A stretch of 64,000 nucleotides of DNA. Origin: JACPHD01 sp964526325 (GTDB lineage Bacteria > Patescibacteriota > Patescibacteriia > Patescibacteriales > GWC2-42-12). Both the position numbers and the translations under genes were made by a program. This document shows positions 33,293 to 42,000 of the stretch, one piece after another (the stretch's first letter is position 1; every line of letters begins with the position of its first letter). The stretch is taken from the NCBI GenBank assembly GCA_964526325.1, contig CAZGKM010000002.1:1-64000 (forward strand). The letters are read 5' to 3'. The notes beneath the pieces were generated by a model, which did no database searches, was not told the DNA's origin, and saw only the letters and a list, made by a program, of their open reading frames with translations.

Positions 33293-34021
33293 CTACTTCC
33301 CCACAATTACCACAAACTCCCCCTTCTGATCGTTAGTATTGGCTTTTATTTTCTCAATAATTTTATTAATCTCTCCGCGATAAACCGTTTCATGCATTTT
33401 TGAAAGCTCGCGGCAAACTACGACTGATGTTAAATTTATCGGCTTATTTTCCACTTCACCTTTTTTATTCATTTCCGTATTTTCTTCAGCCGCTTTTTTT
33501 AATTCTTCAAGAAAATGCACAATCCGATGTTTTGATTCATAAACTACTACTGGGTAATCGCTTTTTAAAATACGCCTGGTAAAAGTCTGGCGGCCTTTTT
33601 TATGGGGAGGAAAACCCATAAAAATAAACTTATCGGTCGGCATGCCGGAAATTGAAAGCGATGCAGTTACGGCCGACGGTCCGGGAACCGATTCTATCTC
33701 TACGGAGTTATCCAAACTTTCTAAAACAGCTTGTATTAATCTTCCTCCGGGATCGGAAATTCCTGGCGTGCCGGCGTCCGAAACCAGTGCCAAATTCTTG
33801 CCGCCGGATAATAAACCGATTACTTCCTCCACCTTATTTTCGTTAGAATGCTGATGATAAGAAATAGTCGGCGTATTAATCTTATAATGCGAGAGTAATT
33901 TCCTGGTCACGCGCGTATCTTCGCATAAAATAAAATCAACTTCGCCTAAAATGCGAAGCGCTCTTAAACTTATATCTTCTAAATTGCCGATTGGCGTGCC
34001 AACAATATATAAAGTAGACAT
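33293..34021 (-). CDS. rsmI: 16S rRNA (cytidine1402-2'-O)-methyltransferase
   Basis: 242 residues from ATG 34021 (MSTLYIVGTPIGNLEDISLRA, 21 shown in part); the longer frame enters a palindromic repeat. Tetrapyrrole-methylase fold motifs: the N-terminal VGTPIGNL, CEDTRVTRKLLSHY, SDAGTPGISDPGG, PGPSAVTASLSISG, and FMGFPPHKKG. It 2'-O-methylates C1402 in the 30S decoding centre. The start codon is directly preceded by repeat copy 2 (34023-34131). Confidence 0.95.
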   Translation of the reverse strand: MSTLYIVGTPIGNLEDISLRALRILGEVDFILCEDTRVTRKLLSHYKINTPTISYHQHSNENKVEEVIGLLSGGKNLALVSDAGTPGISDPGGRLIQAVLESLDNSVEIESVPGPSAVTASLSISGMPTDKFIFMGFPPHKKGRQTFTRRILKSDYPVVVYESKHRIVHFLEELKKAAEENTEMNKKGEVENKPINLTSVVVCRELSKMHETVYRGEINKIIEKIKANTNDQKGEFVVIVGK

Positions 34022-34022
34022 A

Positions 34023-34131
34023 AAAAATGACAAATGACTAATTTCCAATGTCAAATAAAATTCAAAACGTAAATATTAAAATAAAATTATATTTACATTT
34101 GCCATTTGACATGGGAAATTTGTCATTATTC
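34023..34131. repeat. Palindromic TTTGTCATT-type repeat, copy 2 (upstream of rsmI)
   Basis: AATGACAAATGACTAATTTCC on one side and ATTTGCCATTTGACATGGG on the other, ending in AAATTTGTCATT. It matches copies 1 and 3 in wording and placement just before a start codon. Confidence 0.65.
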
Positions 34132-35784
34132 TTACATGATTTCTTCCTTCCTCTCTTTCACGTATTTGGTCCATTCTTCGGCGATATCGACAAAAATTTT
34201 AAACGGCGCTTCAATAATAAAATCCAAAATGAAAACGAAAAAATTGATGCGGGAAAATTTTTCATTAAGCCATTTGCCAACTTCAATTATCGGCACATAG
34301 AAAAAATCCGTAATAAAGGAAAAGATGTTTTCCCGGCTCTCGACAATATACATTTCGCGCGCCACCTTCCTGATTCTTAAACTAAAAAAGCTGACTAAGG
34401 TTAAAAAGAAAAGGAAAATTATAATACTGACAAAATTAAAATGAATTCTATCCAAAAGATAAATTACCAGCCCGAAAGTTATAAAAAAAGTAATAGTATA
34501 AATCGCGGTAAAAGTGGCGCTAACGCCTTGGCCGCGCTTTGACGGCTGCCTTAATACTATCGGTTCTTTACGCTCTTTTTCTTTAAATACTATTTCTTCA
34601 ACGCCTTGGACAATTTTTTGAGTGTTGACTTCCGACGGCGTCCTGGTGCAAAGCACTATTAAAAATAATAACAGGGGCGGAAAAGTTATATTTATGGCCA
34701 AAGAATTATAATTTAATATCTCGCCCATCCAAATTGTAACCGGCACTTCAAGTATAAAGGCTAAAACCATTTTGGTTAAAAATATATAAATAATGCTTCT
34801 GACCGCGGCTCGGCGTAATTTTATCTTGGCTTCATGATACCTTTTTTGCGTAAACTTTTTAACTAAACGAGGAAAAGCTTTGGGATCGTTTTTAAAACTT
34901 TCGTAAACTCCCACCGGATCATCGCTTACCACGTCATTTAAAATCGTAAAATAAACCGCGTAGCGATTAACGATTTTATTTAACTGCGCGATTAGCGGAT
35001 GATTCATCTGCGCGTCGATTTCCGACTTCATGGCTTCCAAGCGGTTGGCTAAATATTGTATTTCTTTATCAGTAGCTTTAGACCAATTGGCATTATAATA
35101 TTTAAGCAATAAAAACTCCAGCATGTCGTTGTCGAATTTCATAAAAATCCGATTGATGCTAAGATATATTTGAATTTCTCTGTCCGGTTGGTAAGTTGAG
35201 CCGTCCGGCAATGCGATGTGTTCGGACAATAATTCGTAGATATTGCCAATAGCGGTTTGCATAACCGGATTAACATCTAATTTTTCTTCAATTTCCGCCG
35301 CCGCTAAAGTAAAAATCCAGCGGCCGATTTTATTTCTGGTTTTTTCATCGGCGATCCCCGGCAAGCCTAAAGTTCTTAAGCTTAAATATTTTTTTATAAC
35401 AATGGCCGTTTCGCTAATCTTAGTTTCCGGTAATTTATTATTCGGCAAATAACCGGCTCTAATTAATTCAAGCAGTAAATTTTTAGCGACCTCCTCGGCA
35501 TTAATAGCTTTTAACGAACCTTCTATTACGACTTGTCTCTTTAAATTTCTTAAAATAGAATTTTTTCTTAATAAATATTCCTCTTTATAATCAACCGAAT
35601 TACGAATTTTTTCATAATAAAAAGCCAGCCGGGAAATCAACTCGGAAACTTTTATTTTTGGCATATCATTATCTTCTTCTGGCTTGTTCTTTTCGCGGTA
35701 GATTACTTGAAATAATTTTTTAGCGCTTTCATTGGGAGTAAAAATCACTTCTTCTTTCTTTGAAATAGTTGGATTTAAAGGCAT
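34132..35784 (-). CDS. Large membrane protein of unknown function (550 aa)
   Basis: 550 residues. Residues 1 to about 320 are soluble and helical, including SELISRLAFYYEKIRNSVDYKEEYLLRK and KRQVVIEGSL (each in part). Four hydrophobic helices follow (about 328-350, 358-377, 433-455 and 458-478), then a tail with an amphipathic segment and a charged C-terminus ending KYVKERKEEIM. I do not recognise the family. It is probably an inner-membrane protein with a large cytoplasmic N-terminal domain. The spacer to rsmI is only the palindromic repeat, so co-transcription is possible. Confidence 0.75.
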   Translation of the reverse strand: MPLNPTISKKEEVIFTPNESAKKLFQVIYREKNKPEEDNDMPKIKVSELISRLAFYYEKIRNSVDYKEEYLLRKNSILRNLKRQVVIEGSLKAINAEEVAKNLLLELIRAGYLPNNKLPETKISETAIVIKKYLSLRTLGLPGIADEKTRNKIGRWIFTLAAAEIEEKLDVNPVMQTAIGNIYELLSEHIALPDGSTYQPDREIQIYLSINRIFMKFDNDMLEFLLLKYYNANWSKATDKEIQYLANRLEAMKSEIDAQMNHPLIAQLNKIVNRYAVYFTILNDVVSDDPVGVYESFKNDPKAFPRLVKKFTQKRYHEAKIKLRRAAVRSIIYIFLTKMVLAFILEVPVTIWMGEILNYNSLAINITFPPLLLFLIVLCTRTPSEVNTQKIVQGVEEIVFKEKERKEPIVLRQPSKRGQGVSATFTAIYTITFFITFGLVIYLLDRIHFNFVSIIIFLFFLTLVSFFSLRIRKVAREMYIVESRENIFSFITDFFYVPIIEVGKWLNEKFSRINFFVFILDFIIEAPFKIFVDIAEEWTKYVKERKEEIM

Positions 35785-35868
35785 ATTATTTATCTACAAA
35801 TTTATTCTATGGCTAATAACTATAATATATAATAGCATTTATCACCTGAAAAATCAATCTAAACAAAA

Positions 35869-35898
35869 ATTAAAGCGGGATAATTTTCCCGCCTTAAT
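35869..35898 (-). terminator. Intrinsic terminator after the 75-aa membrane protein gene
   Basis: Stem ATTAAAGCGGGA / TCCCGCCTTAAT with one mismatch and a six-base loop. On the minus strand it is followed by a T-rich tract. Confidence 0.75.
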
Positions 35899-35920
35899 GG
35901 TTGGTTATTTAACTGTTTTG

Positions 35921-36148
35921 TTAAAATTTAAAATGCTTTTCGATTTCTTTTTTTACCCACCAGGCCTTATAGGCCAGATAAAAAAACATATAAGCAACGA
36001 TTATAACCAAAAGACCTATAATAAGCCTTAGAAAAAAATCCGTCCAAACGATTAAAATTGCGGACATAATTAAAATTAAACCGGACACGACAAAATGAAT
36101 AACCACGCCGTTTGCTGCCATCTTGATTTTTTTAAATAAATTTTGCAT
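35921..36148 (-). CDS. Small two-helix membrane protein (75 aa)
   Basis: 75 residues: a basic start (MQNLFKKIK), helix 1 about 13-33 (GVVIHFVVSGLILIMSAILIV), helix 2 about 37-60 (FFLRLIIGLLVIIVAYMFFYL) and a basic tail. It lies 41 bases downstream of dgkA on the same strand and is followed by a terminator, so it looks like the last gene of the ybeY-dgkA unit. No family recognised. Confidence 0.65.
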   Translation of the reverse strand: MQNLFKKIKMAANGVVIHFVVSGLILIMSAILIVWTDFFLRLIIGLLVIIVAYMFFYLAYKAWWVKKEIEKHFKF

Positions 36149-36189
36149 AAATTTTAAAAATACATTTTAGAGAATATATTTATAAGAAA

Positions 36190-36564
36190 TTATTTATTAA
36201 GTAATAAGTCTAAAAAATAAGGAAAAAATATAATTGCGCCGGTGATAATCGCCGCTAAAGACGCCAACAACACTCCGGCCGCCATAATATCTTTAATTTC
36301 TTTGACATAAGTATTAATCCTGGGCTTTAAAACATCGGTGATGCGTTCTACCGCGCTGTTGGCAATCTCCGCCACTAATACCAGACATACTACTAGCGTT
36401 AAAATCGCCCATTCAATCCGGTTAATGGAAAAATAAAAACCTAAAATTAAAACAGCCAAGCTGGCGAAAGTTTGAATTTTTAAATTTTGTTCTTCGCGAA
36501 AAGTTTTAAATAATCCCTTATAAGCGTAGCCGAAACTTTTAAACAATCTGGTTATTTTTATCAT
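36190..36564 (-). CDS. dgkA: Diacylglycerol/undecaprenol kinase (DgkA family)
   Basis: 124 residues, three membrane helices. Family signature EIANSAVERITDVL contains the catalytic Glu and the metal-binding Glu; VKEIKDIMAAGVLLASLAA (in part) is the usual third-helix segment. In Gram-positive and related bacteria this family phosphorylates undecaprenol for cell-wall carrier-lipid recycling. Its start overlaps the ybeY stop by four bases, the common ybeY-dgkA arrangement. Confidence 0.93.
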   Translation of the reverse strand: MIKITRLFKSFGYAYKGLFKTFREEQNLKIQTFASLAVLILGFYFSINRIEWAILTLVVCLVLVAEIANSAVERITDVLKPRINTYVKEIKDIMAAGVLLASLAAIITGAIIFFPYFLDLLLNK

Positions 36565-37037
36565 AAATATTTTTTTATAAATTTCTCCCCGATTTTTATC
36601 ATTTCCTCCCGATCTTTTTCCGTTTCATCGTTATAACCCAATAGATGCAATAGGCCATGCACCAAGATAAAAATCATTTCTTTTTTTGCGCTGTTATTAA
36701 AACGGGCGGCTTGCCTTTTAATTTGGCTATAATCAATGATAATTTCTCCGAAATAATCGCCATCGCCGGCTTGCCCAATTAAATCGCCCTCGGCGCTATT
36801 TAACGGGGAGAATGACAGAACGTCGGTTGCTTTGCTTAAGCCGCGATAAGTAAGATTTAATTTTTTCATTTCAGCATCGTCAACAAAGGCTAAAGAAATT
36901 TCCTTATTTTTATTTATTTTATAAACTCTGGCAAAAATTTTAATAACATTTTCCGCCAATTTTAAATCAATTTTATCATCAGTCTGATTATTAATTCCGA
37001 TTTTCACCCCGTTAGAATTTTTATTTTGTTCTTTCAT
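36561..37037 (-). CDS. ybeY: Endoribonuclease YbeY (rRNA maturation), variant metal site
   Basis: 158 residues from ATG 37037 (a GTG lies one codon upstream). The family core is present: YRGLSKATDVLSFS, GEIIIDYSQI and the metal motif HGLLHLLGYND. The usual motif is H-x3-H-x5-H (HGxLHLxGYDH). Here the first two His are kept, but the third ligand position is Asp. Asp can bind metal, so activity may be retained. It matures 16S rRNA 3' ends and takes part in ribosome quality control. Overlaps dgkA by four bases. Confidence 0.93.
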   Translation of the reverse strand: MKEQNKNSNGVKIGINNQTDDKIDLKLAENVIKIFARVYKINKNKEISLAFVDDAEMKKLNLTYRGLSKATDVLSFSPLNSAEGDLIGQAGDGDYFGEIIIDYSQIKRQAARFNNSAKKEMIFILVHGLLHLLGYNDETEKDREEMIKIGEKFIKKYL

Positions 37038-37087
37038 CACATTAATATTTTATTTTAATAAATTTCAACGGGGTTCATATCAGATTC

Positions 37088-38119
37088 TTAATCTTTTAAA
37101 TTAAACGATTTAACCATCATCTGAAAAATATTAAAATATTCCAAAACGTTTCCGCCGCCAGGATTATAAGTTAAGCTGAATATATAATTTTGTTTATTAT
37201 CGATTAAATATATATTTAAACCATCAGGGCTTTTAATGCCCAGCCAATTAGAACCGCTTACCCTATCCGCATCACTAATAGTTAAAACTCCAAGCTGTTC
37301 AATGTACCACTGATCAAGCATCTGCTTATCAACATTAGGCTGGACTATAACCTGCACAAACTGATTATCGTCTGTTTTAAACATTAATGAATCGTCTCCG
37401 CCGTTTATGCTGGTTTGCCAGGCGGAGGGATAAAGCAAGCCATAAGCAAAAGTTTTATTCTCATAAAGAGAAATATTGGAATTAGCGGTTAATTCTCCCG
37501 CGCCGGCCGGATTATATAAATTAATAAGTTCGGAGCCGTCCAAATAACCATCGCCGTCGGTATCGGGCGTAGTTGAACTGGTGTTTAGAAGAATCTCTTC
37601 AATATCTGTTAAGCCGTCATTATCGCCATCCGTACCAACGCGTAAACTAAGCTCTGCTGTTCCCGGGCCAATCTCGACAGTGGTAGTAGCTATGGTTGTT
37701 GTTGCGATTTCATCGTCAAGAAGTAAAGTTGTTGGCTGGGTACCGGTAGCGGTTGCGGTTATGGTGCTAGGAGCTTCGGATTTTTGTTCAACTTTTTCTT
37801 CTATCTGATTACTCTGCTCTGGCTGATTATTTTCCGTAATTAAAGACGGTTCTTGGGTTATTACTACGGTAGGCTTTCTAAATAAAAAATAATATATTGC
37901 CGCTGAAGCTACCAATAAGATTACCGCTCCACCGATAATTATTATTAAACCTGTAGTTTTAGCGCTATCCTGTTTAACCGGCTGATTACGAAAAGTGTCC
38001 GGCATAACATGAATAGCTATTTTATCGTCTTTAATCTGCTCCTTTTGCTCCGGCTCGGTAACTTTTTCTTTGATTTCTTTCAACTCTTCAGGCTTGTTTT
38101 TTTTGAAAAAATTAAACAT
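37088..38119 (-). CDS. Membrane-anchored protein with thrombospondin-type-3 calcium repeats
   Basis: 343 residues. An acidic/basic cytoplasmic start of about 55 residues, one membrane helix (about 58-80, GLIIIIGGAVILLVASAAIYYFLF in part), a Thr-rich linker (about 100-150), and two calcium-binding-like units DNDGLTDIEE and DTDGDGYLDGSE (about 165-195). The rest is a compact C-terminal domain of about 130 residues (FAYGLLYPSAWQTS ... DGLNIYLIDN) that resembles PsbP-like or lipoprotein-type modules. Paralogous in layout to the next gene upstream. Likely exterior, calcium-stabilised spacer plus ligand domain. Confidence 0.75.
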   Translation of the reverse strand: MFNFFKKNKPEELKEIKEKVTEPEQKEQIKDDKIAIHVMPDTFRNQPVKQDSAKTTGLIIIIGGAVILLVASAAIYYFLFRKPTVVITQEPSLITENNQPEQSNQIEEKVEQKSEAPSTITATATGTQPTTLLLDDEIATTTIATTTVEIGPGTAELSLRVGTDGDNDGLTDIEEILLNTSSTTPDTDGDGYLDGSELINLYNPAGAGELTANSNISLYENKTFAYGLLYPSAWQTSINGGDDSLMFKTDDNQFVQVIVQPNVDKQMLDQWYIEQLGVLTISDADRVSGSNWLGIKSPDGLNIYLIDNKQNYIFSLTYNPGGGNVLEYFNIFQMMVKSFNLKD

Positions 38120-38166
38120 ATTATATTAAATAACCCCAACGCGAGCGAATAGGGCGTTTGATTAAT

Positions 38167-38853
38167 TTATTCTTTTATTTCATACAGCTTCCCCTGACCA
38201 TTAGGATTAAAATTATTTTTAATTTCTTCTCCATCATTAAAACCGTCTCCGTCAGTATCCGCCTTTAAAGGATCCGTTAAATACACTTTTACTTCTTCGC
38301 GGTCAGTCAATCCGTCATGATCGGTGTCAGGATCGTTTGGATTAATGCCAAGCCCAACCTCTTCTTCGTCGGATAAGCCGTCCTGGTCGCTGTCGACCGG
38401 CTGAATAACCTCAGGCTGAATCGGCTGATTAATAACATTATTATTTTCTACCGGCTCCGGAATTTCCGGAGTAACCGGAACTTCTGGCGCAATTTGATTA
38501 TTATTAATTTCTTCTTTAATCTCATTATTAACCGCCGCTGCATCCCTATTCATCAGCCTATAGCCAAAATAACCGCCGCCAATCAGAATAACCAAACCGA
38601 CCAATATAAAACCGGCAATCAAGCCTTTGTTTTTTAGCCAGCTGTCATCTGGCGGTATAACCGTCCCTATTGTCGGTGAAGAATTATTTTCTTTTGGTCT
38701 AAGCACTTCGGGCTTAACGATCTTATCCACCTCGGAAAAAATGTCTTCGGTTTTAGGCGGCAAAGTCTTCGCCACGAGATCTGGCCGAGGGACGCCGGTC
38801 GGTTGAGCGTCGCTCCCCGACATAGCATTCTGATTATCTAATTCGTCAAACAT
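38167..38853 (-). CDS. Membrane-anchored calcium-repeat protein (228 aa)
   Basis: 228 residues. A polar N-terminal region of about 75 residues, one membrane helix (about 78-100, GLIAGFILVGLVILIGGGYFG in part), a Pro/Asn/Glu-rich linker, then three aspartate-rich units DSDQDGLSDEEE, DTDHDGLTDREE and DTDGDGFNDGEE of thrombospondin-type-3/EF-hand-like character. It ends soon after, without a further domain. Same architecture as the neighbouring 343-residue protein but shorter. Probably a calcium-dependent surface stalk. Confidence 0.75.
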   Translation of the reverse strand: MFDELDNQNAMSGSDAQPTGVPRPDLVAKTLPPKTEDIFSEVDKIVKPEVLRPKENNSSPTIGTVIPPDDSWLKNKGLIAGFILVGLVILIGGGYFGYRLMNRDAAAVNNEIKEEINNNQIAPEVPVTPEIPEPVENNNVINQPIQPEVIQPVDSDQDGLSDEEEVGLGINPNDPDTDHDGLTDREEVKVYLTDPLKADTDGDGFNDGEEIKNNFNPNGQGKLYEIKE

Positions 38854-38864
38854 AAAATTATTTA

Positions 38865-39030
38865 AGGGACTATCACCGAATGCTCTTTCGAGTATAAATT
38901 TTCATAATTTTGAAAAAATTTTTTATAAAATTTTAGAAACGATATAAACTATATCGTCGAATAAATTTTATATAAAAATTTACCGAAATTTGGAAATTTA
39001 GGCCGAATACGGCATTCGGCGATAGTCCCT
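38865..39030. repeat. Long imperfect palindromic element, copy 2
   Basis: Terminal arms AGGGACTATCACCGAATGC (38865-38883) and GCATTCGGCGATAGTCCCT (39012-39030) pair over 19 bases with one mismatch, 128 bases apart. Inside are CGATATA AAC TATATCG (38940-38956) and GCCGAAT ACGGC ATTCGGC (39002-39020). The right part matches copy 1 at 18322-18363. It occupies the whole gap downstream of the giant surface protein gene. Confidence 0.75.
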
Positions 39031-39039
39031 AATTATAAA

Positions 39040-42000
39040 TTATAATATTGTTAAATTAATTTCCTCCGACTTATCGCTTTCGTTAGCCTTAAGGTCTAAA
39101 GATGAAACCGCGAAATAATATGTAACTCCGGCGCTTAAATTATTTATGGTAATTTCGCATTGTCCGGTTGCAGCCGAGCACTTATTTTTTTCAAGATTAA
39201 CCGATGCGCCTAAAGAACCGCTCTCGGCGCCGAAATAAATTTTATAAATTGCCGTATCGTCCGTATTGGCTTGCCAAGTAATTACCGCTTTGCCGGCGCC
39301 GGCCGTACCGGCTAAATTTTGCGGAATCTGCGGCGGCCAAACATCCGCCGGAATAAAATTAGTTTCATTGGAATAGCTGCTCTCGGCGCCGCTTTTGTAT
39401 TTAGCCGTAACCGCGAAATAATATTTAACGCCATTGGTTAGATTGCTTATAACAACCGGGTTGGCGATTGTACCAGGATCGGCAACCGAAATCGACTGGC
39501 TATAGCCGCCTGATTTAGTGCCGTAATAAACCAAATATTTATCGAAAATTTGTCCGGTGGGTACAGAAATAGCCTGCCAAGTCAAACCGGCTTTACCGCC
39601 TTGCTTAATCGTATCATTAGTCGTAGTGGCTAAATTTGATGCGATATCCGGCGTATCTTCTCTGAAAAAATAAAACTCTTTTATAATATTCTGCTCGGCT
39701 GAAGAACCGCGGATTACGGCCTTGTCACTTAAAATAGGCGGGAAATCGTCGGCCGTTCCGGCTTCCCCGGTATCACGGCAATAATATAATTCAAAATTAG
39801 TGCCCGAACAACCACCGGCTACGGTAGTGCAATTACTTGACGCATCGCGCCACGGCTCCCAACTGCCATCATCTTTAAACGGCGGCCAAGGATTAGCGCA
39901 TAAAAAGACATAAACATCCGCAGCATTTTCTTTAAATTGACCAACGGTTGATATCTTGCCAACCGCATCCTGCGTAATGGTAGTTTTGACATGAAGCAAG
40001 GTATTAGCTTCCTTGACGTTTTGAGCAACCAGCGTTTGAACAGGATTGTCATCAAGAGCATTTTCTCCATTTATAAACTTAGCTACCGACTTATCGTCTA
40101 TCAACCAATCCCAGCGCCAGTTATAAACATTTTCAATCGGCATGACCGGCTGAGTGGGCGAAAAATATGCCGTAGCGCGGAAAACTTTATCAACATCTCT
40201 TATGGTATCATAAGCGGCATTAGCCGAATCGTCATCGGCCGGATCGTTCACTACGGTATTAAATAAATAACCCGACGGATTAATGGCGACATAATTAACA
40301 AAACAAACTCCTTTGTTATCCGCCGTTTCCGCTTTAGTGGTGAACGACCAAATTTTTCCTTTAAAATTTACGCCGTTAAAAATTTCTTCATCGGTAGTTT
40401 TTAAGCCTATGCCCGACTGGCTTAAAACTCCGTTGTTCATAGCGTCAGAAACATCGGAGTCGCCTTTAATTATAACATAATATTTTCGATTTGCCTCTAA
40501 AATTTTCTGCAGCCTAAATTCCAATACGGTTGTTTCATTGGCTTGAATATAACCCTTGACCATCCCCGGAACAGCGCAAAAATTTCCTGCCATAGCTTGG
40601 GCTTGATTAATAAAAAATTTATTGAATATCGGTAGGCCGGCCAACCAGTTGGTTAATTTAACAAACAGTCCCGGCTTATAAATCGCGGTTAAATATTTAG
40701 TATTGGCCGGGCATTGGTCAGAGCCATATTCGCCGGCCACGATAATATTACCGTTAAAAGTGTCGGTCCTCATGGGCTGATCAAAAGTAACTTTTACCAG
40801 GCTGTTGCGGCAAACATCAACGGCTCCGGCGGCCGGTACGGTTTCAATCACGTTCGGCCTGGCATGGCAGCAGGTATCGTTGCCGCAACCAACAGAATTA
40901 GCATCTCCGCATTCGCTGTCTTGACTGCAACCGCAGCAAAGCCCGCGCTTATCGCCGCTGCAAGGCGCTTGGTTGGGTTTGCAAATTAAGGAGGAGTTCA
41001 AGCTTGCGCAGCTATCTAGCGCCGCGAAAGGATCGCAACAGCAAGTACCGCAATTTGAAGGCACCGGACCGGTACCATCCTCGTTTAAACAAGCAAAGCC
41101 GACGCATTTATTGATATCGCAACTTTGCGTTGTCATGGCGCTCTCAAAGCAAGTATTGCCGAATTGCGCGGCAGGCTTACATTTATTATCACATTCGGCT
41201 AAAGTAGCGTAACTCGGCGAACTGGAGGAAGCGACGGCTATATTGGAGCAGCTGCCGGCGCCGCATTCATAATAAGCGCAATAATTATAGGCCGGAAGGC
41301 CGGTGGCATATGGCGCTTCCCCGCCGCGGCAAGCATTTTTATTTTTAGCATCAACACAGCAAGTACCCACGCCTAAACCGCTGCATGTAGCCGCGCTGCT
41401 AATCTGAGCGCAGTCTTGGCAAACGCCGCTCGGATTAGCGCTGTCAATCAAGCAAAATTTACCGCTGGTACCGCTACAATTGCATGCTTCGTTATGTTCT
41501 ATTTGAGTCGTGCCAACGCCGGCGCAGCCGGAACAACGGCCGTAAGTATTGGTATTGGCGGTTATATCACTGCCACATTTACCTTCGCATTTTAAAGGCG
41601 AGCAGCAATCTTCGCCGTCATGGCCGATGCGGCAGCAGCATTCGCAGCTGGCACTGTCGCTTTTTGTGCATTTATTATCACTGCCGCAAATTGAACCGAT
41701 AGGACAAAGGCTTTGTTCAACCGCGCAGATACCGACAATCGCGCCGGACGTTTCCTTTATGCATTTAAAGCCGGTATCGCAAGCCGAACAGGTTGTATTA
41801 TTTTCCATGCAGCGTCCGCCGAAAATACTCGTCCACCCGCTGGGACAAGAGGTGCTAATCGTTATAATCCATCTATTTTCTCCGCCATAAGCCAGACAAC
41901 TGGCCGTGGAAGTTGCGGCAATATCGCTAAGCGTATAATTAACTACTTTAGGCAGACCGCAAGTTTGATTCTTTTTAGCGCATTTATCTACATTTAATTT

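Noticed and set aside
34023..34131. CRISPR array
   Set aside because: The repeats are inverted and occur singly at distant places. No regularly spaced direct repeats and no cas genes were found.
37088..38119. Dockerin-type cellulosome proteins
   Set aside because: The D-x-D-x-D-G repeats have thrombospondin-type-3 spacing, and no cohesin or glycosidase modules are present.
41484..41890. Plus-strand ORFs over the Cys-rich region of the giant surface gene
   Set aside because: They are antisense shadows of a biased Cys/Gly-rich coding sequence, with no ribosome binding site or family resemblance.
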